This document shows positions 1-9,511 of a stretch of DNA of 64,000 nt, in pieces. The notes under the pieces were generated by a model. The model saw only the letters and a list, made by a program, of their open reading frames with translations, was not told the origin of the DNA and made no database searches. This stretch comes from Rheum nobile. Its lineage: Eukaryota > Streptophyta > Magnoliopsida > Caryophyllales > Polygonaceae. The stretch lies in contig WOAB01000226.1 of assembly GCA_027886185.1 (NCBI GenBank), positions 3,720,001 to 3,784,000 on the forward strand, written 5' to 3'. A program made the translations under genes and the position numbers. How positions within the stretch are numbered: position 1 is the stretch's first letter; each line of letters opens with the position of its first letter.

Positions 1-390
1 GGTCAGCCACCCTTCTGGTGCCGCCTGTTCGTTAACATGGACCGTAACTCATACACTCAAATTCAACCCTTATTGGCCCACACCCTCAAGATGGGAAACC
101 AACCTCCACACTTAATCAACATAACCATCTTCCTGCAACTAGTTACCACCAACAATCATACCAACAGAGATTCATATCACAACTAACTACAATAACCAAC
201 ATTTGACAACAAGTCAAACTAGCCAACAATCAATATCTAACATAAAACCAAACTAAACACACAGTCAATATTTACCAACACAACCACTAAATCAAACGAC
301 AACAATCATCATCACGAAACCACTTTAATCAGGTACGCAACCAACATTCAATACATAATCAACACACAACCGTCAACCCTCCAATCCAAC

Positions 391-655
391 CTCTGTCTCC
401 ACCACCACATCACCGGGTGAGACAATTCACAATACCTCCGTCTACACCACCACAACACCGGGTGAGACAATTCACAATACCTCCGTCTACACCACCACAT
501 CACCGGGTGAGACAATTCACAATACCTCCGTCTACACCACCACATCACCGGGTGAGACAATTCACAATACCTCCGTCTACACCACCACATCACCGGGTGA
601 GACAATTCACAATACCTCCGTCTACACCACCACATCACCGGGTGAGACAATTCAT
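391..655. repeat. 45-bp tandem array, about 6 copies
   Basis: The anchor GACAATTCAC recurs at 421, 466, 511, 556, 601 and 646, exactly 45 bp apart, with nearly identical units that include CACCGGGTGAGACAATTCAC. Because 45 is divisible by three and the unit has no stop in some frames, the array stays open on both strands. That is a by-product of the period and not evidence for a protein. Confidence 0.9.
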
Positions 656-731
656 CATCCGAAACCAACTATCCATCACCACACCGACACCAAATCAAAC
701 ACAAACGACAATCAAAATCACATAACCACAC

Positions 732-826
732 CTCATCACACATCATCACACGTCATCACACATCATCACACATCATCACACATCATCACACATCTTCTCA
801 CATTATCACACATCATCACACATCTC
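732..826. repeat. CACATCATCA low-complexity array
   Basis: About eight to nine degenerate repeats of ACACATCATC (10-13 bp) form a minisatellite just downstream of the 45-bp array. Confidence 0.8.
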
Positions 827-2485
827 AACCAAGCAATTATATAGTCAAGTGATCCAATCCATCCACAACAATCAATCCATAATAATCAATCCACCACAAT
901 CAATCAATAATAATACCAGGCAACAACAACCAACACATTCAACCCGGTTCAACTCAAAACCAATAACCCATCACATAACTAACAACAAAACACACAACGG
1001 ACATCTGCCAACAAACCAACAATTATTCACACACTCAATTCACAACAATAGATCAACACAACCAACAACTAACCGACAATCAACGGCAACCAACAGCTAC
1101 AACCAACAACAACCGCATAATGATCCAACATAAACCAACAACAAACTAATGTCCAACAAACAACTAATATCTAACAACAAAACCAATAGCCAGTAATCAA
1201 CCAATATCCGACAAGAAACAATTACTAAAACACACACACAAGTGACAACACGCACACATACAAGTGTCCACAAATACACATATTCAACCAAGTGATTTCA
1301 CAACTAAGAATCCAACTTAATTTACTCAGACAAGGCTAAATAAATTACTGAATCAATATAGGGACAAACGTAATTTTTTAAAAATATACGAAGGGTTAGC
1401 AAGATTTATCTTGCCTTAAGTCGAACCACAACGATCCCAGAGGTCTCCAAACCACTCGAACGAACCTGCGAAATCAATCCGAGCAAATCCTTGGCATTAA
1501 TTACTCATCCAAATGCACCACTAACAAATCCCCAAATTTCACCTTATCAACAACCCTAATTAATTAGACCAAAACACATCCAAAATCAATCCAATCTCAA
1601 ATCAATTTATGCCTGCGCAATTTAAATGAACCCAACAATTTAAACCCCCAAATTCAACCCTAAATCATACCTCCAAATTCTCAAATCAACAACTACACCC
1701 AAAGTCAACCCAATTTCCAACCTCTCGTCTGTACATGATCAACACATCCCGGTCGTGCTCCATTCCTCGCCATCTTCCACATCTCACCCACGCAACTCCT
1801 CGCCGGAAGTGGGCACCTCGTCGCCGGAGCAGCACCAGCGAGCCGCAACAGCAGTGGAGTATAGCAGCAACACGCACATCAGCTGCGACTTGCAGCTCGT
1901 TCAACAACAACTTGGCTCGCCTCCAGATCTGGCTCAGCAACGGCGGCGCAGCAGCCTCGCACCAGCTCCGATCTGGGCAGCAGCGAGCAACAGCACCGAA
2001 TGCATCAGTCACGGCTCCTCTTTGCAGGAACGTGCAGCCGCAGCCACTCCAACGCAGTAGCCAACAGCCACGACCTCCGGTCCGACTCACCGGTGGTTAG
2101 GAGGCTGAATCTCGGAAGGAGAGTTGGGAGGAGCACAAGCTGTCCAGCGGGGCTTTACAAAGGAGAAGAAAATGCTCAAAACCGACCCCTGCTTCCTTGA
2201 GAAGAAGACCATATCTTTATCCAATTTTTTTTTGATTTCTTTTCCCCCTTTTTCTGATTTCTAGAAATCCCAAAATTTATTTACCAAATTGCCATTAAGT
2301 AACTTTTGGGGTATTTCAGTCTCAAGATGACATAAAATAGGGGCTTGTTTGGTTCACAAATTTTTTTTGCCTTCAATTTAAGCAAAACGACGCCGTTTTA
2401 GAAGAAATGCCAAACGCAGCCCTTTGTCTGATGCTGACTTGAGATTGCCACATGGCGTGCACTGATGCGTGTCGCGTGGCAATCA

Positions 2486-2518
2486 ACGGACGGCCAGGAT
2501 TTATTCATGGTCGTCCGT
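2486..2518. repeat. Short inverted repeat (hairpin)
   Basis: ACGGACGGCCA and TGGTCGTCCGT form an 11-bp stem with one mismatch around an 11-bp loop, followed by a T run. It lies in the non-coding left part of the Harbinger region. No function can be assigned. Confidence 0.4.
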
Positions 2519-3121
2519 TTTTTTTTAAATCATATATTTAAAAATTGGCTGCTTAAAAAAAATAAAAAAAAATACCATAATTCTAATCACATTTTTCTCT
2601 ATCCATAGAAATCCATTTTGTATTTATTTGGTAGATTTTAATATTTTTTTTGTATTATAGGTATCATTAAGTGAAAATAAATCATTTTATTTTAGTATTG
2701 GTGTTTTAAAATAAAATAAATACCAATTTAATTTATTTATATGAAAATTACATTGTAAATAAATTTCAGAAATTTTATGTATTTTTTTACAATTTTAATA
2801 TAATTAAGTCCAAATAAACCATGTTATTATTATTTAGGATACTTTTAAATTTAAAATATGTACCAACTAAAATCATTGATACTAATTTTTATAGTGGGAG
2901 AGTAAATGGTAGGTATGGTTGTAGAGTAAATAAAGGGTAGGTAATATTATGGTGTACTAACTACTTTTTTAATAATTTAACAAAATAGAGAAAAATGTAA
3001 ATGATTTTTTATTTGCCTATAAATAAGATATAGTTGCAATTGCACAACTCACACAATCCTCTATTCTCAATTTATCATGTATCTCTTGTAACCTCTCATT
3101 TCTCTCTTCTACTCTTTCATC

Positions 3122-4194
3122 ATGAATCAAAACCAAGATGACATCCCAAATAACTTTGGGGATTTATCATTAGATGTGTATGATCATTATAATACGAACT
3201 ACACACAACTCCTCTCACAAAATCAATACACGTACGGAGGTGCATCTCAGTCAATGGAGATGCCAAGCTTTAGCACACAACTGGATCAAACTCAAAGCAG
3301 TGGTCGTGCTGCTCGTGGTGGTGATGTCGGTGACACCCCTAAATCCACGAAATGCGCCTAGAGTAGGCCTGATGATGTGCTCCTCATCAGTGGGTACTTA
3401 AACACCACTAAAGACCCTGTAACCAACACCAATCAGACATCCGAGGCATTCTGGAAGCGAATTCAAGGCTACTTTAACACTTACAAAAATCCAGATCAAG
3501 GTGAGCGAACTTTGAAAATTGTTAAGAATAGATGGCATACAATGAATCCTTTTGTGAATAAGTTTGTTGGTACGTATCAACATGCATGTGTTAATAAAAG
3601 AAGTGGGGAGTCGGAGGATGATGTTATGAAGACTTCACATGAGTCGTTTTTAAGGGAAACGGGAAAAAAGTTTTTATATGAGCATGCATGGGAGGCTCTT
3701 CGATACGAGCCAAAATGGAGCTATTTTTATTTGCACCAGGCCAGCGGGACGAACCAAAGCTCGGGAAGTGCCCCAAGCTCGAAAAGATTGTCTATTGATA
3801 TGGAAGGCTCTAATCAAGATACTCCAACGAGTGGTTTCACTGAGATTTTTTAGTGTCCTGGGGGCATCAAGAAGGCTAAACAAAAGGGGAAAAAATTGCA
3901 TTCACAAGTTGTGCTGAAGATGATGGAGAAAGTACGCTCGAAAGAGAAAAAATTATCATCCAGAGTAAAGTCCATGAATTGGAAATGGCAAAGGTGACAC
4001 GAACGAGGGAGAAGCAAGCGCAATATCTTCAGATCAAGACCATGGAGATTGAACAAAAGACCAAGGAGATGGAACTTAATAATATCGATAGGAGCAAGAA
4101 GTGGGACATGCTCCAGTATTTGATAGGGAAGTATGATTGCACACCGGAGGAGGAAGTTGTCAAGATGAAATTGATGAAAGAATTCGCCTCTTAA
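3122..4194 (+). pseudogene. PIF/Harbinger ORF1, Myb/SANT-like protein (broken)
   Basis: This is the accessory DNA-binding protein that PIF/Harbinger elements encode next to their transposase; in the family it helps bring the transposase to the nucleus and the element ends. Visible are an acidic, Gln/Ser-rich N-terminus, then a SANT/Myb-like trihelix segment (about 3385-3560; SGYLNTTKDP, FWKRIQGYFN, NRWHTMN), an Ala/Ser linker, a KKAK basic patch and a C-terminal coiled-coil segment rich in Lys/Glu ending KLMKEFAS. The reading frame is broken by an in-frame TAG at 3359, another TAG at 3851, and a shift near 3970 into the frame of the coiled coil. It lies upstream of and on the same strand as the transposase, the usual arrangement. 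It also resembles plant proteins annotated as glutathione S-transferase T3-like, which are themselves of this transposon type. Confidence 0.8.
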
Positions 4195-4414
4195 GTGTTA
4201 TCCATGTAGTTGTCAAGATGTCTTTGTAGTTTTCCGCTTCGTATGTTTTTATTTTCGAATGCATGTTTCAATCTTGTTATGTATCTTTCAATTTTGTAAT
4301 GCATATTTCAATATTGTAATGTATCTTTAGATCTTGTAATGAAAGCTTTACTTAATGTAATGCAAGTTTAATTATGTGACTAAGCATAGAGATGCTTTTT
4401 TTTTTTGGAGCATG

Positions 4415-4950
4415 ACTAAGCATAGAGATGCTTTAATGTGTTGGCATTTTCTATAATTTCATGTGGTGTAGAATCATGCAGAGAAAGCAATTGATTGCTT
4501 CTGCAATGCATAGCATGTGATACCATGTTTTGTTTTTACTAAGCATAGAGATGCTTTAATGTGTTGACGTTTTCTATAATTTCATGTGGTGTAGAATCAT
4601 GTAGAGAAAGCAATTGATTGCTTTTGCAATGCATAGCATGTGATACCATGCTTTTTTTTACTAAGCATAGAGATGCTTTAATGTGTTGGCGTTTTCTATA
4701 ATTTCATGTGGTGTAGAATCATGCAGAGAAAGCAATTGATTGCTTCTGCAATGCATAGCATGTGATACCATGTTTTTTTTTACTAAGCATAGATATGCTT
4801 TAATGTGTTGGCGTTTTCTATAATTTCATGTGGTGTAGAATCATGCAGAGAAAGCAATTGATTGCTTCTGTAATGCATAGCATGTGATACCACGCTTTTT
4901 TTTTACTAAGCATATAGATGCTTTAATGTGTTGGCGTTTTCTAGAATTGC
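4415..4950. repeat. 122-bp tandem array between the Harbinger ORFs
   Basis: ACTAAGCATAGAGATGCTTT begins at 4415, 4538, 4660, 4782 and 4905, a period of 122-123 bp, giving about 4.4 copies. A stub of the motif also occurs at 4379. Each unit contains short near-palindromes (AGCATAGAGATGCT; AAGCAATTGATTGCTT). The array ends just before the transposase start. Confidence 0.9.
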
Positions 4951-5015
4951 AGAGATCTATATAAGTGAAGATTTACAATGGTTTATTCACTCCTCATTTC
5001 TTGAAATCTCTAAAA

Positions 5016-6364
5016 ATGTCTAGTTCATCCTCAAACTCCTCAAACTCAAACCCTTTACTTTCTAACGATAACTCTAAAGATGATGAATACGAAAGAATTA
5101 CACAAGAAGCGCTTGATGCGTGTGATGCACTTCAAGAGCGTGCTCGACACCGCAGAAACAATGCAGAGCCAGGACGTGCTCGACGTCGTCGAAAGTATAT
5201 TGAAAGAAATAGGGAAGAAGGCTATGAGCGGCTTTACAGAGATTATTTCTCTGATCAACCAACTTATCCAGATGATTTCTTCCGACGTAGGTTCAGAATG
5301 AGCAAGGAAGTTTTCAAGCGCATTGAGGAAACACTAGGGAATGGAATGGAGTACTTTCAACAAAGGCCAGATGCAAAAGGTAGGCTTAGTATATCTGCAT
5401 TACAAAAATGTACTAGTGTCATACGTATGTTGGCATATGGAACTGATGTTGATGCTTCTGATGAGTATATTCGTCTTTCCGGAGGAACCGCAAGGCATTG
5501 CTTGGAGCATTTTGTTGATGGAATAATTATCTTTTTTGGTGATGAGTATCTCAGGCGCCCGACCGTAGAAGACATACAACGCCTACTAAGTGTGGATGAG
5601 TCTGGTGGATTTCTTGGGATGTTAGGTAGCATCGATTGTATGCATTGGGGTGGAAAAATTGTCCAACTGCATGAAAAGGTCAATATGTCCATGGAGATCA
5701 TGGTCATCCAACAATCATTTTGGAGGCAGTTGTATCATACGCCTTGTGGTTTTGGCATGCATTTTTTGGGATACCAGGTATGGCTAATGATATTAATGTT
5801 CTTGAGCGATCTCCTGTTTTTGATGAAGTTTTGAATGGTAGAGCTCCAAACGTGAATTTCACGGTTAATGGAAATCAATATAAGATGGGATATTATCTCG
5901 TTGATGGCATCTACCCGCCTTGGGCGACATTTGTTCAATCAATTCGCCTCCCCCAAGGCGATGAAGCCAAGTTGTTTTCCTAACACCAAGAGTCTGTTCG
6001 TAAAGATATGAAGAATGAGTTTGGAGTGCTGCAATCTCATTTCGCAATAGTTCGTCAACCAGCACTCTCTTGGGATTTTGGAAAGCTTGGAAGGATAATG
6101 AGGGCTTGCATCATTCTACATAACATGATCGTAGAAGATGAACGAGATTCTTACACCCATCATGGATACGAAATCCCACAATTCGGTGAAGGAGTAAGTG
6201 GAGAGACTGCATTGGTGGATAACCAGGATTGGAGCAACGATAGACCGAAGATTATGAACAATCCAGTTATTACAAGGAGGGCTCAAATTCAGGATAGAAC
6301 TATACATCGCAGGCTGAAGGAAGATTTGAAAAAACACATTTGGGACCTTCATGGCAATAATTAG
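5016..6364 (+). pseudogene. PIF/Harbinger transposase (DDE_Tnp_4, ALP1-like), broken
   Basis: This is a transposase of the PIF/Harbinger superfamily, which cuts and pastes elements with 3-bp target duplications. The start at 5016 (MSSSSSN) suits the family better than the upstream in-frame codon at 4965. After an acidic then Arg-rich region comes the typical helical N-terminus (PDDFFRRRFRMSKEVFKRIE). The first catalytic Asp is in GSIDCMHW (about 5630), the second in GMANDINVLERSP (about 5780), and the C-terminal acidic motif lies in RACIILHNMIVEDE (about 6110-6140). Breaks: a frameshift in the GGGG run near 5650, a TGA near 5671, and a TAA at 5981. No clear terminal inverted repeats were found; GGGCTTGTTTGGTTCA at about 2342 looks like a left end but has no partner. 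Confidence 0.85.
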
Positions 6365-6689
6365 ATTGTTTCGCTGTTATGTGTTGTTTTTAATTATTAA
6401 GTCGTGAATCGTGTGATGTTTGTCATTAAATTCCATCATTTGCTTTAGTTCATGTTGTTTTGTTTTCTTAAATTTATGCATCGCTTTTATTGATTTTAAT
6501 ATCAATGTATGTTTGTCTTAATTTTAAATAAATAATATAATTAAATAATTAAATTAAAATAACATTAATAAATTTAATGTATGATTTTTAATTTTTTTTA
6601 ATTTAATATATAATAAGGGGTATAATTATAATTTATTATAATAAAGGGTATATTGGTAATTTAATATAAACAAAAAAATATAATTGTAA
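6365..6689. other. AT-rich 3' flank of the Harbinger transposase
   Basis: The sequence is AT-rich without coding potential and contains ATAATAAGGG/ATAAAGGGTA motifs. It is probably the non-coding 3' part of the Harbinger element. The terminal inverted repeat was looked for and not found, perhaps because the next insertion begins at 6690. Confidence 0.4.
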
Positions 6690-6800
6690 TCTACTATATA
6701 ATTACTAAAGCATAATACTGACTTCGCCACGTGGCGCCTGCAGAATGAGTCCAAAATTTACGCTGTCACGTGGCGCCTCTGTATTCAATTTGTCACGTGT
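6690..6800 (+). mobile_element. Helitron-like 5' end
   Basis: After an A at 6689, the sequence TCTACTATATAATTACTAAA matches the TC-plus-AT-rich form of plant Helitron 5' ends, which insert between A and T. It is followed by three copies of CACGTGGCGCC-like sequence (about 6729-6802), also common just inside such ends. No convincing CTRR 3' end with a hairpin was located downstream, so only the 5' terminus is claimed. Confidence 0.5.
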
Positions 6801-7380
6801 CGCCCTCATATTTTTTCAGCAGATATGTCAAAATACTAATAAAATCAAACAAAATAAAATCACTACCTATAATAGTCGGATTTGCACACGCTCTCCAATT
6901 ATTTTGATATATATTTTTCCATAAATATTTTGAAAATATAATTTTACCTTTTAAAATATGAAAATATATAACAAATATTTGATCATTTCCTAATATATTA
7001 TACATATTGGTTGATGCTCTTATGAAGATCAAGATCGTGACTTCTGAAAATGGGGTGAATCAAAATCTTAATTTTTTTTCCTTACATAGATTATGAAGGT
7101 ATCAAATAAATCGCACAATTTTTCTTCCATAAATACTTTGAAGATATAATTTACCTTTTTAAGACATCTAAATAATAATCCGATAAATAAATTTCATGAT
7201 AAATCAATTCGTACAGGACATAAAAATTAAATTAAACATAAAAGCCCCACCTAAAAACCTCTCCACTAGTCTTTTAATAAATAATTCCTCCAAAAACCCC
7301 TAAAAAAACCCAGTGTAACATGCTCTTATGTGACGTTTCATAAAAAAAAAAAAAGCATCATCATATCCACGTATACTGAC
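6801..7380. other. AT-rich intergenic DNA
   Basis: No supported gene. The stretch ends in C-rich TCCAAAAACCCCTAAAAAAACC and a poly-A run near 7345. It may be the remainder of the Helitron-like element or the lost end of the Harbinger element. Confidence 0.4.
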
Positions 7381-7910
7381 ATTGCTCCACGCTCCAAAGC
7401 GTAAAGGCAAAGCCTTCCCAAATACTCCATTACACTCCGCTCCCCGTCCGTTGACAAACAGTCATCCACCTTCACGCGCCACTCCCGCGCGTAGGATACT
7501 TAAATTAACAATATGCAAAATTAATCTTCCGTTACTTGCGTAATTTACCTCGACAGCAATTGGAAACGGAGAAAACGTTTCTGTAGTATCACAATTGGCC
7601 TTCTTTTTTCCCGTGTCTTCTTCCTCTATCCCTCAGCAAATATTAGGAATTTCTCATTTGTTCTTTTTTCTTTTTTCCCCCACTAATGGCTTCCTCTTTG
7701 TCGCCCTCGTGATACCATCCTTTAACAAAACTCACTCACTCTAATCCTCCTTTACAACCACATGGGCTCTCGCCGGAGATCAGCTTTTTGAGTCCATCAA
7801 AACCGTCCATAAATAACCACATTCTTTTCCCCCTTTCCCCCTCCTTTTTAATCCTTTCTCTCTATCAGAGAAAACGCCGAACACTTGGTGTGCATTGATT
7901 TCAGTAGAAA
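7381..7910 (+). promoter_or_regulatory. Presumed promoter and 5' UTR of the RLK gene
   Basis: This is the region immediately upstream of the RLK start codon. It has CT-rich tracts typical of plant 5' UTRs (about 7820-7870) and a weak TATA-like CATAAATA at about 7809. No experimental or conserved element can be named. Confidence 0.35.
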
Positions 7911-9026
7911 ATGGTGTCGGTTCCCGGGCGGCTGTTCTCCGTCCGGCTACTGTCGATTACGACGGTTCTGCTACTGAGTCAGCTCGCAGCTTCCGATCCA
8001 ACTCAGGACAAGCAGGCGCTTCAGGATTTCATCAATCAGGTCCCCCACTCCCGCCATATCAACTGGAACGCTTCCGTATCCGCTTGCGACTGGTACGGCG
8101 TTCACTGCGACCCCTCCCGCAGCTACGTCTCCGAGCTTCGGCTTCCAGGCGCCGGATACCGGAGGGCACCATCGGGCGCCTCTCCAACCTTCGAGTCCTC
8201 TCTCTGCGCAGTAACGGTCTCTACGGCAATTTGCCGGCGGATTTTTCCAACCTCACGCTCTTGCGAAGCCTTTACGTGCAGAAAAACAAGCTCTCCGGCG
8301 AGTTCCCGGCGAGTTTGACACAGTTGAATCGGCTGGACCGGCTGGATTTGTCCTCCAACGGTTTCTCCGGCGCCGTTCCTTTCGCGATTAACAATCTTAC
8401 TCAGCTGACTCTGCTGTATTTACAGAACAACAACTTCTCCGGCGTGCTGCCGAGCATTGACGAGGACGGAAGCCTCAACAATTTCAACGTCTCGAACAAT
8501 AACATTAACGGATCAATCCCTCATAGCCTCGCGAGGTTTCCGGCCAGAATCTTCCTTTAGGGGAAACTTACAGCCATGTGGATCCCCCCTCCCCGCTTGC
8601 AACTCCTCGATCCTCCCCCCGCCGGGGATGCCTCCTTCCACGACCGTCCCGTCGAGCCCCGCCGAGCGCGGCCACAAGAAGCTTTCCACCGCAGCAATTG
8701 TCGCCTTCGCCGCGGCGGTCTTTTTCCTACTCCTCCTCTGCCTCGTCTTCTGCTTCCTCCGACGCCGGCGATCGCAGCCTTCGAAGTCCCCGAAGCACTC
8801 TACCGCCATGACCCGGGCGATCGGCGCAGTGACGGGAGGTGGAGAGGGCACGTCGTCGTCAAAGGACGACCTGACGAGCGGCGCGGTGGAAGGGGAGAGG
8901 AGCAAGCTGGTGTTCGTAAACAACATCGGCGCCGGCGCCGCTGGATCGGCTGCGTACAACTTCGATTTGGAGGATCTATTGAGGGCGTCGGCGGAGGTGC
9001 TGGGGAAAGGGAGCGTGCCGAATGAG
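7911..9026 (+). pseudogene. LRR receptor-like kinase, exon 1 (signal peptide, LRRs, TM, juxtamembrane), broken
   Basis: This is the first exon of an LRR-III receptor-like kinase of the kind annotated as 'probable inactive receptor kinase', a plasma-membrane protein with a short leucine-rich repeat ectodomain. It starts with a hydrophobic signal peptide (MVSVPGRLFSVRLL), then an LRRNT cap with NWNASVSACDWYGVHC, about four LRRs (LRVLSLRSNGLYGNLP, LRSLYVQKNKLSGEFP, LDRLDLSSNGFSGAVP), a Pro/Ser linker, a transmembrane helix near 8690-8760 (AAIVAFAAAVFFLLLLCLVF) followed by RRRR, and the juxtamembrane FDLEDLLRASAEVLGKGS. The reading moves to another frame near 8150 and back near 8555, so two indels break it. 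It ends at GKGSV plus a few codons at the GT of the next intron. The glycine loop, beta-3 lysine and helix C expected next are absent. Confidence 0.85.
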
Positions 9027-9031
9027 GTAAT
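9027..9031. repeat. TSD of copia element 1 (left copy, GTAAT)
   Basis: GTAAT directly precedes the 5' LTR; the matching copy is at 13952-13956. It coincides with the apparent splice donor of RLK intron 1. Confidence 0.9.
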
Positions 9032-9479
9032 TGTTGGGTTATGGAGCCTGAAGCGTAAAGGAAGTATGCGTAAAGGCATAGAAGGCAACTGGGAGGAGCC
9101 GTCGGGTCGCGGTAGGACTGGACGCCCCGCGGTGGGCGTCGGTTTTGCAGTGGATGGCAACTGAGATTTGCCGCCGGGTCGCGGTGGGACTGACGCCCCG
9201 CGGTGGGATCCGCCGCCCCGCGGTGGGCGCTGGGCCGTTTCTCGCGTGTTGAGTTTTTGGGCCCATTAGGTTTAATCCGTGTTTGTTATATAACCCTAGT
9301 TGATCAATTGTAATCTTCAAGTCATTGTAAGTCGTCGTCGTCATTGTTATCACAATATTGAGAGAGAAATACTCTGGCTTGGTAGTGCCCTAGACGTAGT
9401 CAATTCTTGACGAACTGGGTTAATAATTCTTGTGTTCTTTGCTTTGTTTTCTATTCGTTACCGCGTTCGAATCCTAACA
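9032..9479 (+). repeat. 5' LTR of copia 1 (448 bp)
   Basis: It starts TGTTGGGTTATGGAGCC and ends GAATCCTAACA. It contains GC-rich CGCCCCGCGGTGG repeats and a TATATAA box-like sequence at about 9288, the probable promoter. Confidence 0.95.
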
Positions 9480-9497
9480 ACTGGTATTAGAGCCAAG
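9480..9497 (+). other. Primer binding site of copia 1
   Basis: ACTGGTATTAGAGCCAAG follows the 5' LTR. It matches the plant tRNA-iMet complement TGGTATCAGAGC with one substitution. Confidence 0.8.
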
Positions 9498-9511
9498 TTC
9501 TGGTGGTGACG

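Larger units (their letters stand above)
1..2340. other. A/C-rich intergenic DNA, possible old LTR
   Basis: The + strand is strongly depleted in G up to about 1690, followed by a GC-rich patch (about 1740-2150) and then a T-rich stretch that includes a GGGGTATTTCAGTCTC motif near 2309. No coding sequence with domain support is seen. The overlapping open frames on both strands at 1686-2100 are what GC-rich, codon-biased DNA produces. The order (C/A-rich tract, GC-rich leader, T-rich part with a GGTATTTCAG-type motif) resembles long gypsy LTRs read on the minus strand, but no paired LTR, TSD or primer site was found, so this is only an inference. Confidence 0.3.

Noticed and set aside
391..655. 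CRISPR array
   Set aside because: Units are contiguous tandem repeats without unique spacers, and the DNA is eukaryotic.
348..725. Long open frames on both strands across the 45-bp array
   Set aside because: They result from a stop-free repeat with period divisible by three; no domain, and both strands are equally open.
1686..2100. Protein genes on both strands in the GC-rich patch
   Set aside because: Overlapping frames on both strands, low-complexity Arg/Ser/Gln composition, no recognisable domain.
2340..2365. GGGCTTGTTTGGTTCA as left TIR of the Harbinger element
   Set aside because: Looks plausible for the superfamily, but no inverted partner was found downstream of 6364, so no boundary is claimed.
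7250..7290. Helitron 3' end CTAG at 7268 for the element starting at 6690
   Set aside because: It lacks a subterminal hairpin and the characteristic sequence; too common by chance in AT-rich DNA.
8513..9160. 215-codon minus-strand ORF
   Set aside because: It is the antisense shadow of the GC-rich RLK exon and runs into the copia LTR.
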